Below, in pieces: positions 38,474-48,688 of a stretch of 64,000 nt of DNA. Below the pieces are notes generated by a model. That model made no database searches. It saw nothing but the letters and a program-made list of their open reading frames with translations, and was not told the DNA's origin. The stretch spans positions 1 through 64,000 of the forward strand of contig JAIXUP010000006.1 in assembly GCA_027483505.1 (NCBI GenBank), in the 5' to 3' direction. Origin of the DNA: Hyphomicrobiales bacterium. Lineage in GTDB: Bacteria > Pseudomonadota > Alphaproteobacteria > Rhizobiales > Beijerinckiaceae. How positions within the stretch are numbered: the first letter of the stretch is position 1; each line of letters starts with the position of its first letter. Both the position numbers and the translations under genes were made by a program.

Positions 38474-39381
38474 CCCTCCCGCCGGACCCGCCGCATCTGT
38501 GGCCCGAGGAACGCTGGCGGTCGCTGGTGGGGCGCATTCGTGCCGGTCGCAGGTTGCGCCCTGCGGCCTGGAAGGATGGCGCGCGCTGCGCCGTGGCGCT
38601 GTCCTTCGATGCGGACCACGAGACCTTCGAGATGGGTCTGGGCGGTCAGGCCATGGGCCGTTTGGCCTGGGGTGAGTTCGGACGCAGGGTCGGCGTGCCC
38701 CGCATCCTGGCGCTCCTGAAGCGGCATGACGTGCCCGCCACCTTCTTCATCCCGGCGGTGTCGGCCCTGATCGACCCGGACGAGCCGCGCCGCATCGCCG
38801 CAGACGGCCATGAGATCGGCGTTCACGGCTGGATCCATGAGAATAACTCGCTGCTGCCCTACGAGGTCGAGCGCGATCTGATGCTGCGCGCCCGCGAGAC
38901 GCTGGCCCGGCTGTCCGGTCAGGAGCCGGTCGGCCTTCGCTCGGCCAACTGGGACACCTCGCCCAACACGGTGCGCATCGTGAAGGAGATGGGTCTGGTC
39001 TATGACTCGTCCCTGATGGCGGATGAGGAACCCTATGAACTGCTGCTGGATGGCGTTCCAACCGGTCTCGTCGAGGTTCCGGTCGAATGGTTGCGCGATG
39101 ACGCCGTTTATTTCCTCTTCAACCGCAATCCGGCCACCCGCCCTTACACCGCGCCTGCCGATGTGCTGGAGATCTTCCGGCGCGAATTCGATGCCGCCTA
39201 TGACGAGGGCACGGTGTTCCAACTGGTGATGCATCCTTTCGTGATCGGCTACCGTTCGCGGATATGGATCCTCGATGAACTGATCCGCCATGCCCGCGGT
39301 CGGCCCGGCGTCTGGTTCGCCAGCCATGCCGAGGTCGCCGCCTATGCGCGCGACCACGCTGTCGCGGAGGCTGCATCGTGA
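38470..39381 (+). CDS. Polysaccharide deacetylase (NodB-like) family protein
   Basis: ALSFDADHETFEMG, PATFFIPAVSALI, HEIGVHGWIHEN. Confidence 0.88.
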   Translation: MTLPPDPPHLWPEERWRSLVGRIRAGRRLRPAAWKDGARCAVALSFDADHETFEMGLGGQAMGRLAWGEFGRRVGVPRILALLKRHDVPATFFIPAVSALIDPDEPRRIAADGHEIGVHGWIHENNSLLPYEVERDLMLRARETLARLSGQEPVGLRSANWDTSPNTVRIVKEMGLVYDSSLMADEEPYELLLDGVPTGLVEVPVEWLRDDAVYFLFNRNPATRPYTAPADVLEIFRREFDAAYDEGTVFQLVMHPFVIGYRSRIWILDELIRHARGRPGVWFASHAEVAAYARDHAVAEAAS

Positions 39382-40346
39382 ACGCGGAGAGCCAGGAGGC
39401 CGTCGCCGTGGTCGGGGCCGGTTCGATCGGCGTGGCCTGGGCCATTGTCTTTGCGCGCGGCGGCCACGACGTTCGCCTGCAGGATCCGGACGCGGAGCGC
39501 CGCGAGCGGGCCCCGGCCGAGATTGCCCAGCGGCTCGAAGCCCTTGCCGCCGCAGGTCTCATCGATGAGCCGCCCGCTGCGCTCGCGAAGCGGATCACGC
39601 TGCATGCCGACCTTGGCGAGGCGCTGGCTGGCGTGGCGCATGTGCAGGAAAATGCGCCGGAGAGGCTGGAGATCAAGCAGGACCTGTTTGCGGCGTTTGC
39701 ACGTCTTGCACCGCCCGATGCGGTCCTGGCCTCGTCATCGTCGGCGATCACCGCCTCCAACTTTGCACCACCAGACAGCGCGCGGTCGCGCTGTCTGGTG
39801 GTGCATCCCGGAAACCCGCCCTTCCTGATCCCGGTGGTCGAACTGGTTCCGGCGCCGTTCACGGCGAATTCAGTGGTCGAGCAGTGCCGCGCGCGGCTCC
39901 GGCGCTGCGGCATGAGACCCGTGCTGGTGTCCCGCGAGGTGGAAGGCTTCGTCTTCAACCGTCTGCAGGGCGCGATGCTGCGCGAGGCCTATTGCCTCGT
40001 CCGCGACGGGGTGATCGGCGTGGAAGACCTTGACACCGTGGTGCGCGACGGCCTCGGCTTGCGCTGGGGCGTGATTGGCCCGTTCGAGACCGCCGATCTC
40101 AACACCCGCGGCGGCGTGGCCTCGCACGCGCAGAAAATGGGTCCGGCCTATGCCCGCATGGGCGCGGAGCGGGGCCAGCATGATCCATGGACGGAGCCGC
40201 TGGTGGCGCGCGTCGCCGCGGAACGCCGTGCGCTTCTGCCGCTGCAGCAATGGCAGGCGCGGGTGGAGTGGCGTGACCGGGCCCTCATGGCGCTGGTCGC
40301 CGCAAAACAGAGCTTGCCGCCCTTCGAGCCGGAGGAGGGGCCGTGA
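39378..40346 (+). CDS. 3-hydroxyacyl-CoA dehydrogenase/lambda-crystallin (L-gulonate dehydrogenase)-like
   Basis: VAVVGAGSIGVAWAIVFARGGHDVRLQDPD; VQENAPERLEIKQDLF; VVHPGNPPFLIPVVELVP. Confidence 0.88.
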   Translation: MNAESQEAVAVVGAGSIGVAWAIVFARGGHDVRLQDPDAERRERAPAEIAQRLEALAAAGLIDEPPAALAKRITLHADLGEALAGVAHVQENAPERLEIKQDLFAAFARLAPPDAVLASSSSAITASNFAPPDSARSRCLVVHPGNPPFLIPVVELVPAPFTANSVVEQCRARLRRCGMRPVLVSREVEGFVFNRLQGAMLREAYCLVRDGVIGVEDLDTVVRDGLGLRWGVIGPFETADLNTRGGVASHAQKMGPAYARMGAERGQHDPWTEPLVARVAAERRALLPLQQWQARVEWRDRALMALVAAKQSLPPFEPEEGP

Positions 40347-42028
40347 GCGGTCGACTGACCATCACCTTCGAGGACCGCACGATCGGCGCGTTTCCCGGGC
40401 AGAGCCTCGGAGCGGCGCTGGCGGCCAGCGGCGAACTCGCCCTGCGCCATACGGCAGGGGGCGATTGCCGCGGGATGTTCTGCGGCATGGGTGTCTGTCA
40501 GGACTGTCTGGTGACGGTCGACGGCGCACCCAACCAGCGGGCCTGCATGGTCAAGGTGGCCGACGGCATGGTGGTGCGCCGACAGGCGGCACCCGGTGAG
40601 ACGCCGCCTGCGCGGGTGGGTGCCGCGCCGATCCTGTTCGAGAACCTACAGACGGTCACCGCGGATGTGCTGGTGATCGGAGGCGGGGCAGGGGGGCTGA
40701 GCGCTGCCCTGGCCGCGCGCTCCTGCGGCCTTGACGTGCTGCTGCTCGACGAGCGGCAGACGGCGGGCGGGCAATACTACAAGCAGCCCTCCGCGGCCCT
40801 GAAGGCTGAACCGCTCGACCGCCAGCAGCGCGACGGGGCGGCCCTGCGCCAGCGCTGCGAAGGCGCCGGCGTGCGGATCATTGATGGCGCCGAGACATTC
40901 GCCGCGCTTGATGCAGGCTCCGTGATGGCGACCCATGCCGGCCGCACGGCGGTTTACCGCGCTCGGGCGATGGTCATCGCCACTGGCGCCTATGAACGGG
41001 CCGTGCCAATTCCCGGCTGGACGCTGCCCGGCGTGATGACGACCGGGGCCCTGCAGACCCTGTGGCGCAGCCACCGCGCCTTGCCCGGCCGCCGCATCCT
41101 GATCGCCGGCAATGGACCGCTGAATCTGCAGGTGGCTTGCGAGGTCATGGCTGCAGGGGCGGACGTTGTGGCGGTTGCGGAGGCGGCGGCGCTGTTCGCG
41201 CCAGCCCGTGCCGGAGCCGCGTTGCGCATGGTGCTGCACGATCCGGCGCTGACGGCGACGGGGCTTGCGCTGATGGCACGCGCCCGGCTTGGCGGCGCGA
41301 CGCTGCATTTTGGCGCGGTCGCGCGCGGCATTTCAGCCGTCGAAGGCGGGCTTGAGGTCGAACTCGGCAGCGCGACGGGCGGTCACGGCGAACGCTTTGT
41401 CGTTGATGCAGTGGCGTTGGGCTATGGCTTCCAGCCCTCGAACGAGTTGCTGCGGGCGTTGGGAGCCCGGCATGACTACGATCCTGGCATCCGCGCCCTG
41501 CGAACGGTGCGCACGCGCGAGTGCGAAACCACGGTGCCGAACCTGTTTGCCGTCGGCGACGCCTGCGGCCTCGGCGGGGCTCCGGCCGCTCTCGCGGAAG
41601 GAGAGATTGCCGGCCTGGCCATTGCGGAAAGACTGGGCGCCAGGTCACCGGCAGGCGTGTCCGCTGATGCGGCGCATCGTCGGCTCGAAGGCCATCGCCG
41701 GTTTCAGGCGGCCCTCTGGCGCCTCTATGACGCCCCGTCGCCGAGACTGTCGCTGGCGGACGACGCTACGCTGATCTGCCGCTGCGAAGAGGTCAGCAAA
41801 GCCGCCTTGTTGGCCGCGATGGCCGACGGCGAACCGTCGATCGGCGCGGTGAAGCGGCGGACCCGCGCGGGCATGGGGCGCTGCCAGGGGCGCTATTGCG
41901 GACCGCTGATCGCGGCGCATCTGGCGGAGGAGACCGGGCGGCCGCTGGATGAACGCGCGCTGTTCGCGCCGCGTGCGCCCGTCAAGCCGGTGACGATCTC
42001 CGATCTGGTCGGCGGGTCGGCACCATGA
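40343..42028 (+). CDS. Fused [2Fe-2S]-ferredoxin/FAD-dependent amine (opine oxidase alpha-like) oxidoreductase, copy 1
   Basis: N-terminal CRGMFCGMGVCQDC; FAD motif VLVIGGGAGGLSAALAA; C-terminal CRCEEVSKAALL...GMGRCQGRYC. Confidence 0.88.
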   Translation: MSGRLTITFEDRTIGAFPGQSLGAALAASGELALRHTAGGDCRGMFCGMGVCQDCLVTVDGAPNQRACMVKVADGMVVRRQAAPGETPPARVGAAPILFENLQTVTADVLVIGGGAGGLSAALAARSCGLDVLLLDERQTAGGQYYKQPSAALKAEPLDRQQRDGAALRQRCEGAGVRIIDGAETFAALDAGSVMATHAGRTAVYRARAMVIATGAYERAVPIPGWTLPGVMTTGALQTLWRSHRALPGRRILIAGNGPLNLQVACEVMAAGADVVAVAEAAALFAPARAGAALRMVLHDPALTATGLALMARARLGGATLHFGAVARGISAVEGGLEVELGSATGGHGERFVVDAVALGYGFQPSNELLRALGARHDYDPGIRALRTVRTRECETTVPNLFAVGDACGLGGAPAALAEGEIAGLAIAERLGARSPAGVSADAAHRRLEGHRRFQAALWRLYDAPSPRLSLADDATLICRCEEVSKAALLAAMADGEPSIGAVKRRTRAGMGRCQGRYCGPLIAAHLAEETGRPLDERALFAPRAPVKPVTISDLVGGSAP

Positions 42029-43167
42029 GCGGCTTCGATGTGCTGGTGGCGGGCGGCGGCATCGTCGGCATGACTGCCGCGCTCGACCTTGCGCGCGAAG
42101 GCCGGTCGGTGATCATCGTCGATGAGGGCCGGCATTCGGGCACGACGGCGAACGCCGGCAGCCTGCACATCCAGATGCAGAGCCGCTTCATCCGGATGTA
42201 CCCCGAACAGGTGGCCGACCTCGAACGCTCCTTGCCGCTCTATCCGGCTGGGGCGGCGCGCTGGCGGGAATTGGAAGCGGAACTGGGCGCGGATCTGGAG
42301 ATCAAATCCTCCGGCGGGCTGATGGTCGCCGATGATGCCGGGCAGTTCGCCTTCCTCGCAGACAAATGCGCCCGCGAGCGTCGGCTCGGGCTTGATGTGC
42401 ACATGCTGGAGCGGGCCGAGTTGGCCCGGATCGCGCCCTATCTTGGCGAAGCCGTCCATGGCGCCGAACTCTGCGTGGAGGAGGGCAAGCTCAACCCGCT
42501 CAAGGCGAACGAAGCCATCCGCACGACGCTTCAGGCGCTGGGCGTCCAGCGCCTGGACGAGACCGTGATCACGGCGCTTTCACCTGCCGGGCATGGCATC
42601 GAGGCGAGGCTGAGCCACCGCGGCGGTCAGCGCAGCCTGAGCGCCGGACAGGTCATTCTCGCGGCAGGATCGGGCACAGGCCAGCTTGCGGCCATGCTCG
42701 GCGTGACCATTCCCACCGTGGCCGAGCCGCTGCACGTCAACGTTACGGAAGCGACGGCGCCGCTGATCGGCCATCTGGTGCAGCACGCCGAACGGATGAT
42801 CACGATGAAGCAACTCGGCGCGGGGCAGGTCGTGATCGGGGGTGGCTGGCCGGCTCGTTTCACCGGCCCGGAAGAGTTCCCCACCGTCGATCCCGCCAGC
42901 ATGATCGGCAATCTCAGTCTTGCCCAGCACATCGTGCCGCGGCTCGGTTCGTTGCGGGTGATCCGCACATGGGCCGGCGTCAACACAACGACCGACGGCC
43001 AGTGCGTTCTGGGCAAGCTCCCCGGGCACGACAACGTCTTCTCCGCCGTTCCGGGAGATGCCGGCTATACGCTCGGGCCTCTGGTCGGGCGCATGGCCGC
43101 CGCCCTGGCCATGGGCAGGGATCCGGGCCACGACATCGCCCGCTTCACGCCGGCACGCTTCGGGTGA
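42025..43167 (+). CDS. FAD-dependent D-amino-acid dehydrogenase/opine oxidase beta-like, copy 1
   Basis: DVLVAGGGIVGMTAALDLAREGRSVIIVDEG; DAO-family C-terminus; ATGA coupling to previous gene. Confidence 0.87.
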   Translation: MSGFDVLVAGGGIVGMTAALDLAREGRSVIIVDEGRHSGTTANAGSLHIQMQSRFIRMYPEQVADLERSLPLYPAGAARWRELEAELGADLEIKSSGGLMVADDAGQFAFLADKCARERRLGLDVHMLERAELARIAPYLGEAVHGAELCVEEGKLNPLKANEAIRTTLQALGVQRLDETVITALSPAGHGIEARLSHRGGQRSLSAGQVILAAGSGTGQLAAMLGVTIPTVAEPLHVNVTEATAPLIGHLVQHAERMITMKQLGAGQVVIGGGWPARFTGPEEFPTVDPASMIGNLSLAQHIVPRLGSLRVIRTWAGVNTTTDGQCVLGKLPGHDNVFSAVPGDAGYTLGPLVGRMAAALAMGRDPGHDIARFTPARFG

Positions 43168-43194
43168 CCCTTTTGCGCGGCGGGACCAAACCGT

Positions 43195-44058
43195 TCAGTC
43201 CCTGACCAGTGCGTTGATCCGGTCTGTCGCTTCCAGCAGTTCCGGCAGGAAACGGCTGCGCATCTCTTCGGGCGTCACGCGCGCGCTCGGGCCGCAGACG
43301 TTCAGCGCGGCAATGATCTCGCCGGAGCGCGAACGGATCGGCGCCGAAACCGAGCGCAGCCCGACTTCAAGCTCCTCATCGACGACCGACCAGCCGACGC
43401 GGCGCGTCTCGTGGATGATGTCCCGCAGCTTCCCCTTGGCCGTCACCGTCTTGACCGTGTGGGCCGTCGGTTTGATCGAGCTCATGGCCTGCTCAAGCGC
43501 CTCGTCCACCAGCCCTGACAACAGGACGCGCCCGATCGAGGTGCAGTAGGCCGGAAGCCGCGTGCCGACCCTGATGCCGACGTTCACGAGGCGGGCGGAG
43601 TGCGCGATGTGAACCACATAGAGCACGTCTGTGCCATCAAGGACGGCGCCGTAGCAGGACTCGCCAAGCTTCTCGGACAGCTCCGCCACGATCGGCCGCG
43701 CGCTCTCCCAGAGGCTGGCGGAGGAGATCACGGAGTGGCTGAGTTCCAGCAGCTTCGGCGTGAGCTGGAAGCGCTTGCCGTCCGTGGCCATGTACCCGGC
43801 ATGGGCAAACGTGAGCAGGAAGCGGCGCGCGCTGGCGCGGCTCATTCCGGCGTACTCGGCCACCTCGGACAGCGTCATCCTCGGCTTATGGCGGCTGAAC
43901 ACCCGCAGGACATCGAAAGCTTTCAGCACCGACCCCACGATTTCGCGGTCTGCATTGCCCCGGTCCTGCAAGGCATCGGGGTCGCCCTCGGCCACGGCCT
44001 CATCAAGATCCCCCGGACGCAGGTCCTTGAGGCGGGAAGACGGATGGGATTGCAGCAT
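43195..44058 (-). CDS. IclR-family transcriptional regulator (PcaR/PobR-like)
   Basis: SVLKAFDVLRVFSRHKPRMTLSEVAEYAGMSRASARRFLLTFAHAGYM. Confidence 0.93.
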   Translation of the reverse strand: MLQSHPSSRLKDLRPGDLDEAVAEGDPDALQDRGNADREIVGSVLKAFDVLRVFSRHKPRMTLSEVAEYAGMSRASARRFLLTFAHAGYMATDGKRFQLTPKLLELSHSVISSASLWESARPIVAELSEKLGESCYGAVLDGTDVLYVVHIAHSARLVNVGIRVGTRLPAYCTSIGRVLLSGLVDEALEQAMSSIKPTAHTVKTVTAKGKLRDIIHETRRVGWSVVDEELEVGLRSVSAPIRSRSGEIIAALNVCGPSARVTPEEMRSRFLPELLEATDRINALVRD

Positions 44059-44234
44059 GGTATCCTCGTTCGAACGCCCCTGATGTAGCCCGGATGCCTG
44101 ATTCCGTCGATAGCGCCTTTGGTTGTCCTTCGGCAGCCTTTCCGCCCTTTCGGTCAAGCGCGCATCCCTGCTTCGATTGCATGGCGCGGCATCCGGCAGA
44201 GGTTGCGGGGCGGCTGTGCCACGGCGTCACTGAT

Positions 44235-44249
44235 GTTCGCAATGCGTAC
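44235..44249. promoter_or_regulatory. Candidate IclR-type operator
   Basis: GTTCGCAATGCGTAC in the IclR/ABC divergent intergenic region; 12/15 match to GTTCGCATCGCGAAC at 58752. Confidence 0.45.
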
Positions 44250-44408
44250 AGTATTCCGCAAATTGTGCTTGAAGTGTGACCTGCGACCTGTTCAATTGTT
44301 GGAGCCGGGCCGTCGGTTATCCTTGCACAGACAGGGCTCCGGCGGGTTCCGGAGCGTGCCTTCGGGCCGCAGGGTTGCACAAAAACAGAGCGCTAAAGGG
44401 AGAGCCAG

Positions 44409-45752
44409 ATGAGCAAGACCGTTTCTCAGTCCGGGCATGGTGTGTCGCGCCGCGCGGTTCTCGCCGGCATGGGCGCTGCCGGAAGCATGGCGGCTGCCGG
44501 CACGATGCCGACGCCGGCCACGGCGCAGACTGTGACCTTGCGGTGGTGGTCGCCGCAGACGGCTCCGGCGCAGCGCGAGGCCTACAACTTCCAGATCCAG
44601 ACCTTCGAGGCGGCCAATCCCGGCGTGAAGGTCAACTTCGAAGCGACCTCGGACGAAGGCTATCCAGCCCAGATGGCGGCGGCCTTCGCCTCGGGACAGG
44701 TGCCGAACGTGGTTACCCACCTGCCGTCTTTCGCTGTCTCGAGCTACTGGCAGAATGGCCTGCTGGAGCCGTTCAACGACGTCATCAACATGATCGGCCC
44801 GCAGAACTTCTTCGAGGGCGCCAACCGCATCTACGAGGTCACGCCCGGCCAGTTCGCCGGCACGGGCATCGGGGGGTCGGCCGCCAACATGATGTGGCTG
44901 CGCTCCGATCTGATGCGCGAGGCCGGCCTGACGACGCCGCGTACCTGGGATCAGTTGCGCGCCGCCTGCCAGCGTCTCCAGCGCGCCCCGGTGTTCGGCG
45001 CGCCGCTGCCCTATGCCCGCAACTCGATGACCTCGCTGATCTTCATCACCTTCGTTCATGGTGCCGGCGGCTCGATCTTCACCCCGGACCTGCAGGTCAA
45101 TGTCGAGAACGACGCCTTCCGCAATGCGCTCGAGTTCTACAAGTCGATGCGCGAATTCTGCCCGCCGGGCGCGACCAACTATTCATGGGGCGACAGCCTG
45201 ACGGCCTTCGTCTCGGGCGCGACCGCAACCGGCATCTACACGGGCCGCGTGCTCGCCAACGTGGCGCAGCAGAACCCGCGCATCGCCGATTTCATCAGCT
45301 GCCAACCCTATCCAACCATCAGCACCAGCGTTCCGCACTGGACCTTCAACGACTTTCCGTCGGTGATGATCCCGAAGGGCGCGCCGAACCTCGACGTGAC
45401 CAAGCGCTTCGCGGCGCACCTGTTCCGGGCCGACGGCTATATCCGCCAGCTTCATGCCGCGCCGGGCCACGTGCTGCCCGTGTTGAAGACCGTCTACGAG
45501 AGCGCCGCCTATCAGGAAAACGCGCTGATCAAGAAGTATGCGGCGGATGTGCAGATCATGTCGCAGCAGGCTTCCGCCGGGCACAACCTCGGCTGGGAGA
45601 CAGTCCGCCACAAGCCGAACACCAAGGCGGGCCAGATCGTCGCCAGCCATGTCTTCGCCGAAGCTGTCCAGCGCTATGTCGGCGCCAACGAGCCGATGGC
45701 CCAGGTCGTGTCGGGCGTCGCGCGCCGTCTCGAAGAGCTGATGCGCGCCTGA
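44409..45752 (+). CDS. ABC transporter extracellular substrate-binding protein (family 1), Tat-like signal
   Basis: SRRAVLAGMGAAGSMAAAG...; LRWWSPQTAPAQREAYNFQIQTFEAANPGVKVNFE. Confidence 0.9.
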   Translation: MSKTVSQSGHGVSRRAVLAGMGAAGSMAAAGTMPTPATAQTVTLRWWSPQTAPAQREAYNFQIQTFEAANPGVKVNFEATSDEGYPAQMAAAFASGQVPNVVTHLPSFAVSSYWQNGLLEPFNDVINMIGPQNFFEGANRIYEVTPGQFAGTGIGGSAANMMWLRSDLMREAGLTTPRTWDQLRAACQRLQRAPVFGAPLPYARNSMTSLIFITFVHGAGGSIFTPDLQVNVENDAFRNALEFYKSMREFCPPGATNYSWGDSLTAFVSGATATGIYTGRVLANVAQQNPRIADFISCQPYPTISTSVPHWTFNDFPSVMIPKGAPNLDVTKRFAAHLFRADGYIRQLHAAPGHVLPVLKTVYESAAYQENALIKKYAADVQIMSQQASAGHNLGWETVRHKPNTKAGQIVASHVFAEAVQRYVGANEPMAQVVSGVARRLEELMRA

Positions 45753-45831
45753 TTCCCGCTCGCGCGTCCCGCGGGTCGTGGCAGCATTGCCGCGACCCGT
45801 TTGTTTCCATGGTCGGCAGATCGTCAGGCAG

Positions 45832-46731
45832 ATGAGCGGCAATCCACTCGACAAGCGCTATGCTGTGCTGGGCGCCATGCTGATCGCGCCGACGGTGCTG
45901 ATCTTCTGTGCCGTGATCGTCTATCCGCTGGTGTCGGCGCTCTATCTGAGCCTGTTCACGATCTTCACCCCGACCTTGCGCGGCAGCTTCATCGGTCTTG
46001 GCAACTACGCCTATCTCGTCAACTCTCCCGAGTTCTGGCGCTCGCTCTGGAACACCTTGCTCTGGACCGTCTGCACGCTGACGCTGCAGATTGTGTTCGG
46101 GGTCGCAGCGGCCTTGATGCTGCACCAGAACATCGTGTTCCGCTCACTGGCCCGCAGCCTGATCCTGTTTCCGTACTTTGTCTCGACCGTGGTGGCCGTG
46201 CTGGTCTGGCGCTGGCTGTTCAATGACCTGTACGGGGTGATGAACCATCTCATGCTCATGGCCGGGCTGATCAAGATGCCGCTCGACTGGCTGGGTTCGA
46301 TGCCCAACGCCATGATCAGCATCATCCTCGTCGGGGCGTGGAAGTATTTCCCCTTTGTCGTGATCGCCGTTCTGGCCCGGCTGCAGACCATCCCGGATGC
46401 GCTCTACGAAGCCGCAAAGATCGACGGCGCGGGAGCCTGGTCGCGCTTTGTCGACATCACCTTGCCGCAGTTGCGCGACGTGCTGGTCGTGGTCGTGCTT
46501 TTGCGTGCCATCTGGGACTTCAAGGAGTTCGATCTGATCTATCTGCTCACCGGGGGCGGGCCGATCATCGCCACGCAGACCTTGCCGCTGATGGTCTACA
46601 AGGACGCCTTTGGCCTCAACGACATGGGGCGGGCCTCCGCAGTGGCGGTCAGCATGATGCTGGTGATGCTGAGCTTCATGGTGCTCTATCTGAAGCTGGC
46701 GGGACGCGGCGAGCGCGAGAGCCAGCCATGA
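45832..46731 (+). CDS. ABC transporter permease (UgpA/MalF type)
   Basis: Multi-TM; PDALYEAAKIDGAGAWSRFVDITLPQLRD. Confidence 0.91.
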   Translation: MSGNPLDKRYAVLGAMLIAPTVLIFCAVIVYPLVSALYLSLFTIFTPTLRGSFIGLGNYAYLVNSPEFWRSLWNTLLWTVCTLTLQIVFGVAAALMLHQNIVFRSLARSLILFPYFVSTVVAVLVWRWLFNDLYGVMNHLMLMAGLIKMPLDWLGSMPNAMISIILVGAWKYFPFVVIAVLARLQTIPDALYEAAKIDGAGAWSRFVDITLPQLRDVLVVVVLLRAIWDFKEFDLIYLLTGGGPIIATQTLPLMVYKDAFGLNDMGRASAVAVSMMLVMLSFMVLYLKLAGRGERESQP

Positions 46732-47558
46732 AGACGCTTGCCGGCCGCATCGCGTTCAACCTGTTTGCCTGGACGGTCGTGCTGGTCACGGCCTTTCCGC
46801 TCATCTGGATGATCCTGACCTCGGTCAAGCCGCAGTTCGAGCTGTTCCGGATTCCGCCGACCTTCTGGCCCGAGCAGATCACCTTCGAGCACTATGTCCG
46901 GCTGATCTACGAGACGCCTTTCCTCAAATACATGCGCAATTCCCTGATCCTCGGCTTCACCACCACGATCGTGGTCGTCGTGGTCGCGACGCTGGGCGCG
47001 CACTCGCTGGTGCGGTTCCGCTATCCGGGCCGTGAGCGGCTGGCCCAGATGGTGCTGTTCACCTATCTCCTGCCATCTGTCGTGCTGATCCTGCCGCTTT
47101 ACCTGATGATGGTCTGGCTCGGCATCGCCAACACCATTTTCAGCCTGGTGATCGCCTATACGACCTTCGCGTTGCCTTATGCGCTCTGGCTGCTGCGCTC
47201 CTTCATGCAGGGCATCCCCGATGATCTCGAAGCTGCCGCTCTGGTCGATGGCGCAACCCGGATGGAGGCCTTTGTCGACGTGATCCTCCCGCAGGCCTTG
47301 CCGGGGATCATCTCGACCTCGCTGTTCACCTTCATCCTCGCCTGGAACGAGTACCTCTATGCGCTGGTGCTGGTGAACACCGACGAGGCCCGTCCCCTGA
47401 CCACGGGCGTGATGAGCATGCTCGTCTCGGCCTTCAACATCGAATGGTCTCTGCTGATGGCGGCCTCGGTGATGATGTCGCTGCCGCTCATCATCATCTT
47501 CGCATTCCTGCAGAAATACCTGACGCGTGGCTTCGGCGCCGGCGGGGTCAAAGGCTAG
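46728..47558 (+). CDS. ABC transporter permease (UgpE/MalG type)
   Basis: IPDDLEAAALVDGATRMEAFVDVILPQALPGIISTSLFTFILAWNEYLYAL. Confidence 0.92.
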   Translation: MKTLAGRIAFNLFAWTVVLVTAFPLIWMILTSVKPQFELFRIPPTFWPEQITFEHYVRLIYETPFLKYMRNSLILGFTTTIVVVVVATLGAHSLVRFRYPGRERLAQMVLFTYLLPSVVLILPLYLMMVWLGIANTIFSLVIAYTTFALPYALWLLRSFMQGIPDDLEAAALVDGATRMEAFVDVILPQALPGIISTSLFTFILAWNEYLYALVLVNTDEARPLTTGVMSMLVSAFNIEWSLLMAASVMMSLPLIIIFAFLQKYLTRGFGAGGVKG

Positions 47559-47560
47559 TC

Positions 47561-48643
47561 ATGGCGGACGTCTCGTTTCAGAAGGTGCGCAAGGCTTTCG
47601 GCTCCGCGGTGGCGGTCAAGTCGCTTGATCTTGCGATCGGCAGCGGCGAGTTCGTCAGCCTGCTGGGCCCATCCGGCTGCGGCAAGACGACGACGCTGCG
47701 CATGCTGGCCGGGCTGGAGTTCCCGACCGAGGGGGAGATCAGGATCGGTGACCGCGTCGTCAACGCCGTGCCGCCGGGCCAGCGTGACATCGCGATGGTT
47801 TTCCAGAGCTATGCGCTCTACCCGCACATGAGCGTGGGCGAGAACATCGCCTACCCGCTGAAGAAGCGCGGCGTGGGTCGCGCCGAGCGTGACGCCAAGG
47901 TGGCCTCAGTCGCAGCGACCCTCCAGCTTGGCGCCCTGCTGGATCGCAAGCCGCGCCAGTTGTCGGGCGGCCAGCAGCAGCGCGTCGCGCTCGGCCGGGC
48001 ACTGGTGCGTGATCCGAAAGTGTTTCTGCTCGACGAACCCTTATCCAATCTCGACGCCAAGCTGCGCGCGCACATGCGCGCCGAACTGATCGAGCTGCAT
48101 CGCAAGCTCGGCAAGACCTTCATCTATGTCACGCACGACCAGCTCGAGGCGATGACCATGTCAGACCGCATTGCGGTCATGCACGAGGGTGACCTTCAGC
48201 AGTTCGGGGCGCCCATGCAGGTTTATGAGAAGCCGGCAAATCTGTTTGTCGCCGGCTTCATCGGATCGCCTGCGATGAACCTGCTGCCGGGGATGATCGA
48301 GTCCTCGGGATCGGGCCTGGCCTTTGTGAGGCAGGGCCTGCGGCTGGCTGTTGGCGCCGGGGGGCAGGCCGGGCAGAAGGTGACGATCGGGGTCAGGCCC
48401 GAGGATATCGCGCTCGGCTCTGGCCCGTTCGTGGCGACGGTGCGCATCGTCGAGCCCACCGGCCACGAGACCATCGTGATGGCCGATATCGGCGGGCAGT
48501 CGGCGATCGTCCGCGTCCAGCCGGATACGGCGCATGTCGTCGGATCTGAGACCCCCTTCGCCGTCAGGACCAGCCGTTTGCATGCCTTCGACAGCGTCAC
48601 GGGCGCACGGCTTGACCTTGCCTTTGCGCCGCCTGCGAGCTGA
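47561..48643 (+). CDS. ABC transporter ATP-binding protein (UgpC/MalK type)
   Basis: [56 protein letters not shown]-like C-terminus. Confidence 0.94.
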   Translation: MADVSFQKVRKAFGSAVAVKSLDLAIGSGEFVSLLGPSGCGKTTTLRMLAGLEFPTEGEIRIGDRVVNAVPPGQRDIAMVFQSYALYPHMSVGENIAYPLKKRGVGRAERDAKVASVAATLQLGALLDRKPRQLSGGQQQRVALGRALVRDPKVFLLDEPLSNLDAKLRAHMRAELIELHRKLGKTFIYVTHDQLEAMTMSDRIAVMHEGDLQQFGAPMQVYEKPANLFVAGFIGSPAMNLLPGMIESSGSGLAFVRQGLRLAVGAGGQAGQKVTIGVRPEDIALGSGPFVATVRIVEPTGHETIVMADIGGQSAIVRVQPDTAHVVGSETPFAVRTSRLHAFDSVTGARLDLAFAPPAS

Positions 48644-48688
48644 GCATGTTTGACTTGAACACGATGACACCGCGGTTAAGGAACAGCC

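Noticed and set aside
44276-45835. 519-aa plus-strand ORF overlapping the ABC binding protein
   Set aside because: Alternative frame over a well-supported binding-protein gene; Arg-rich, no domain.
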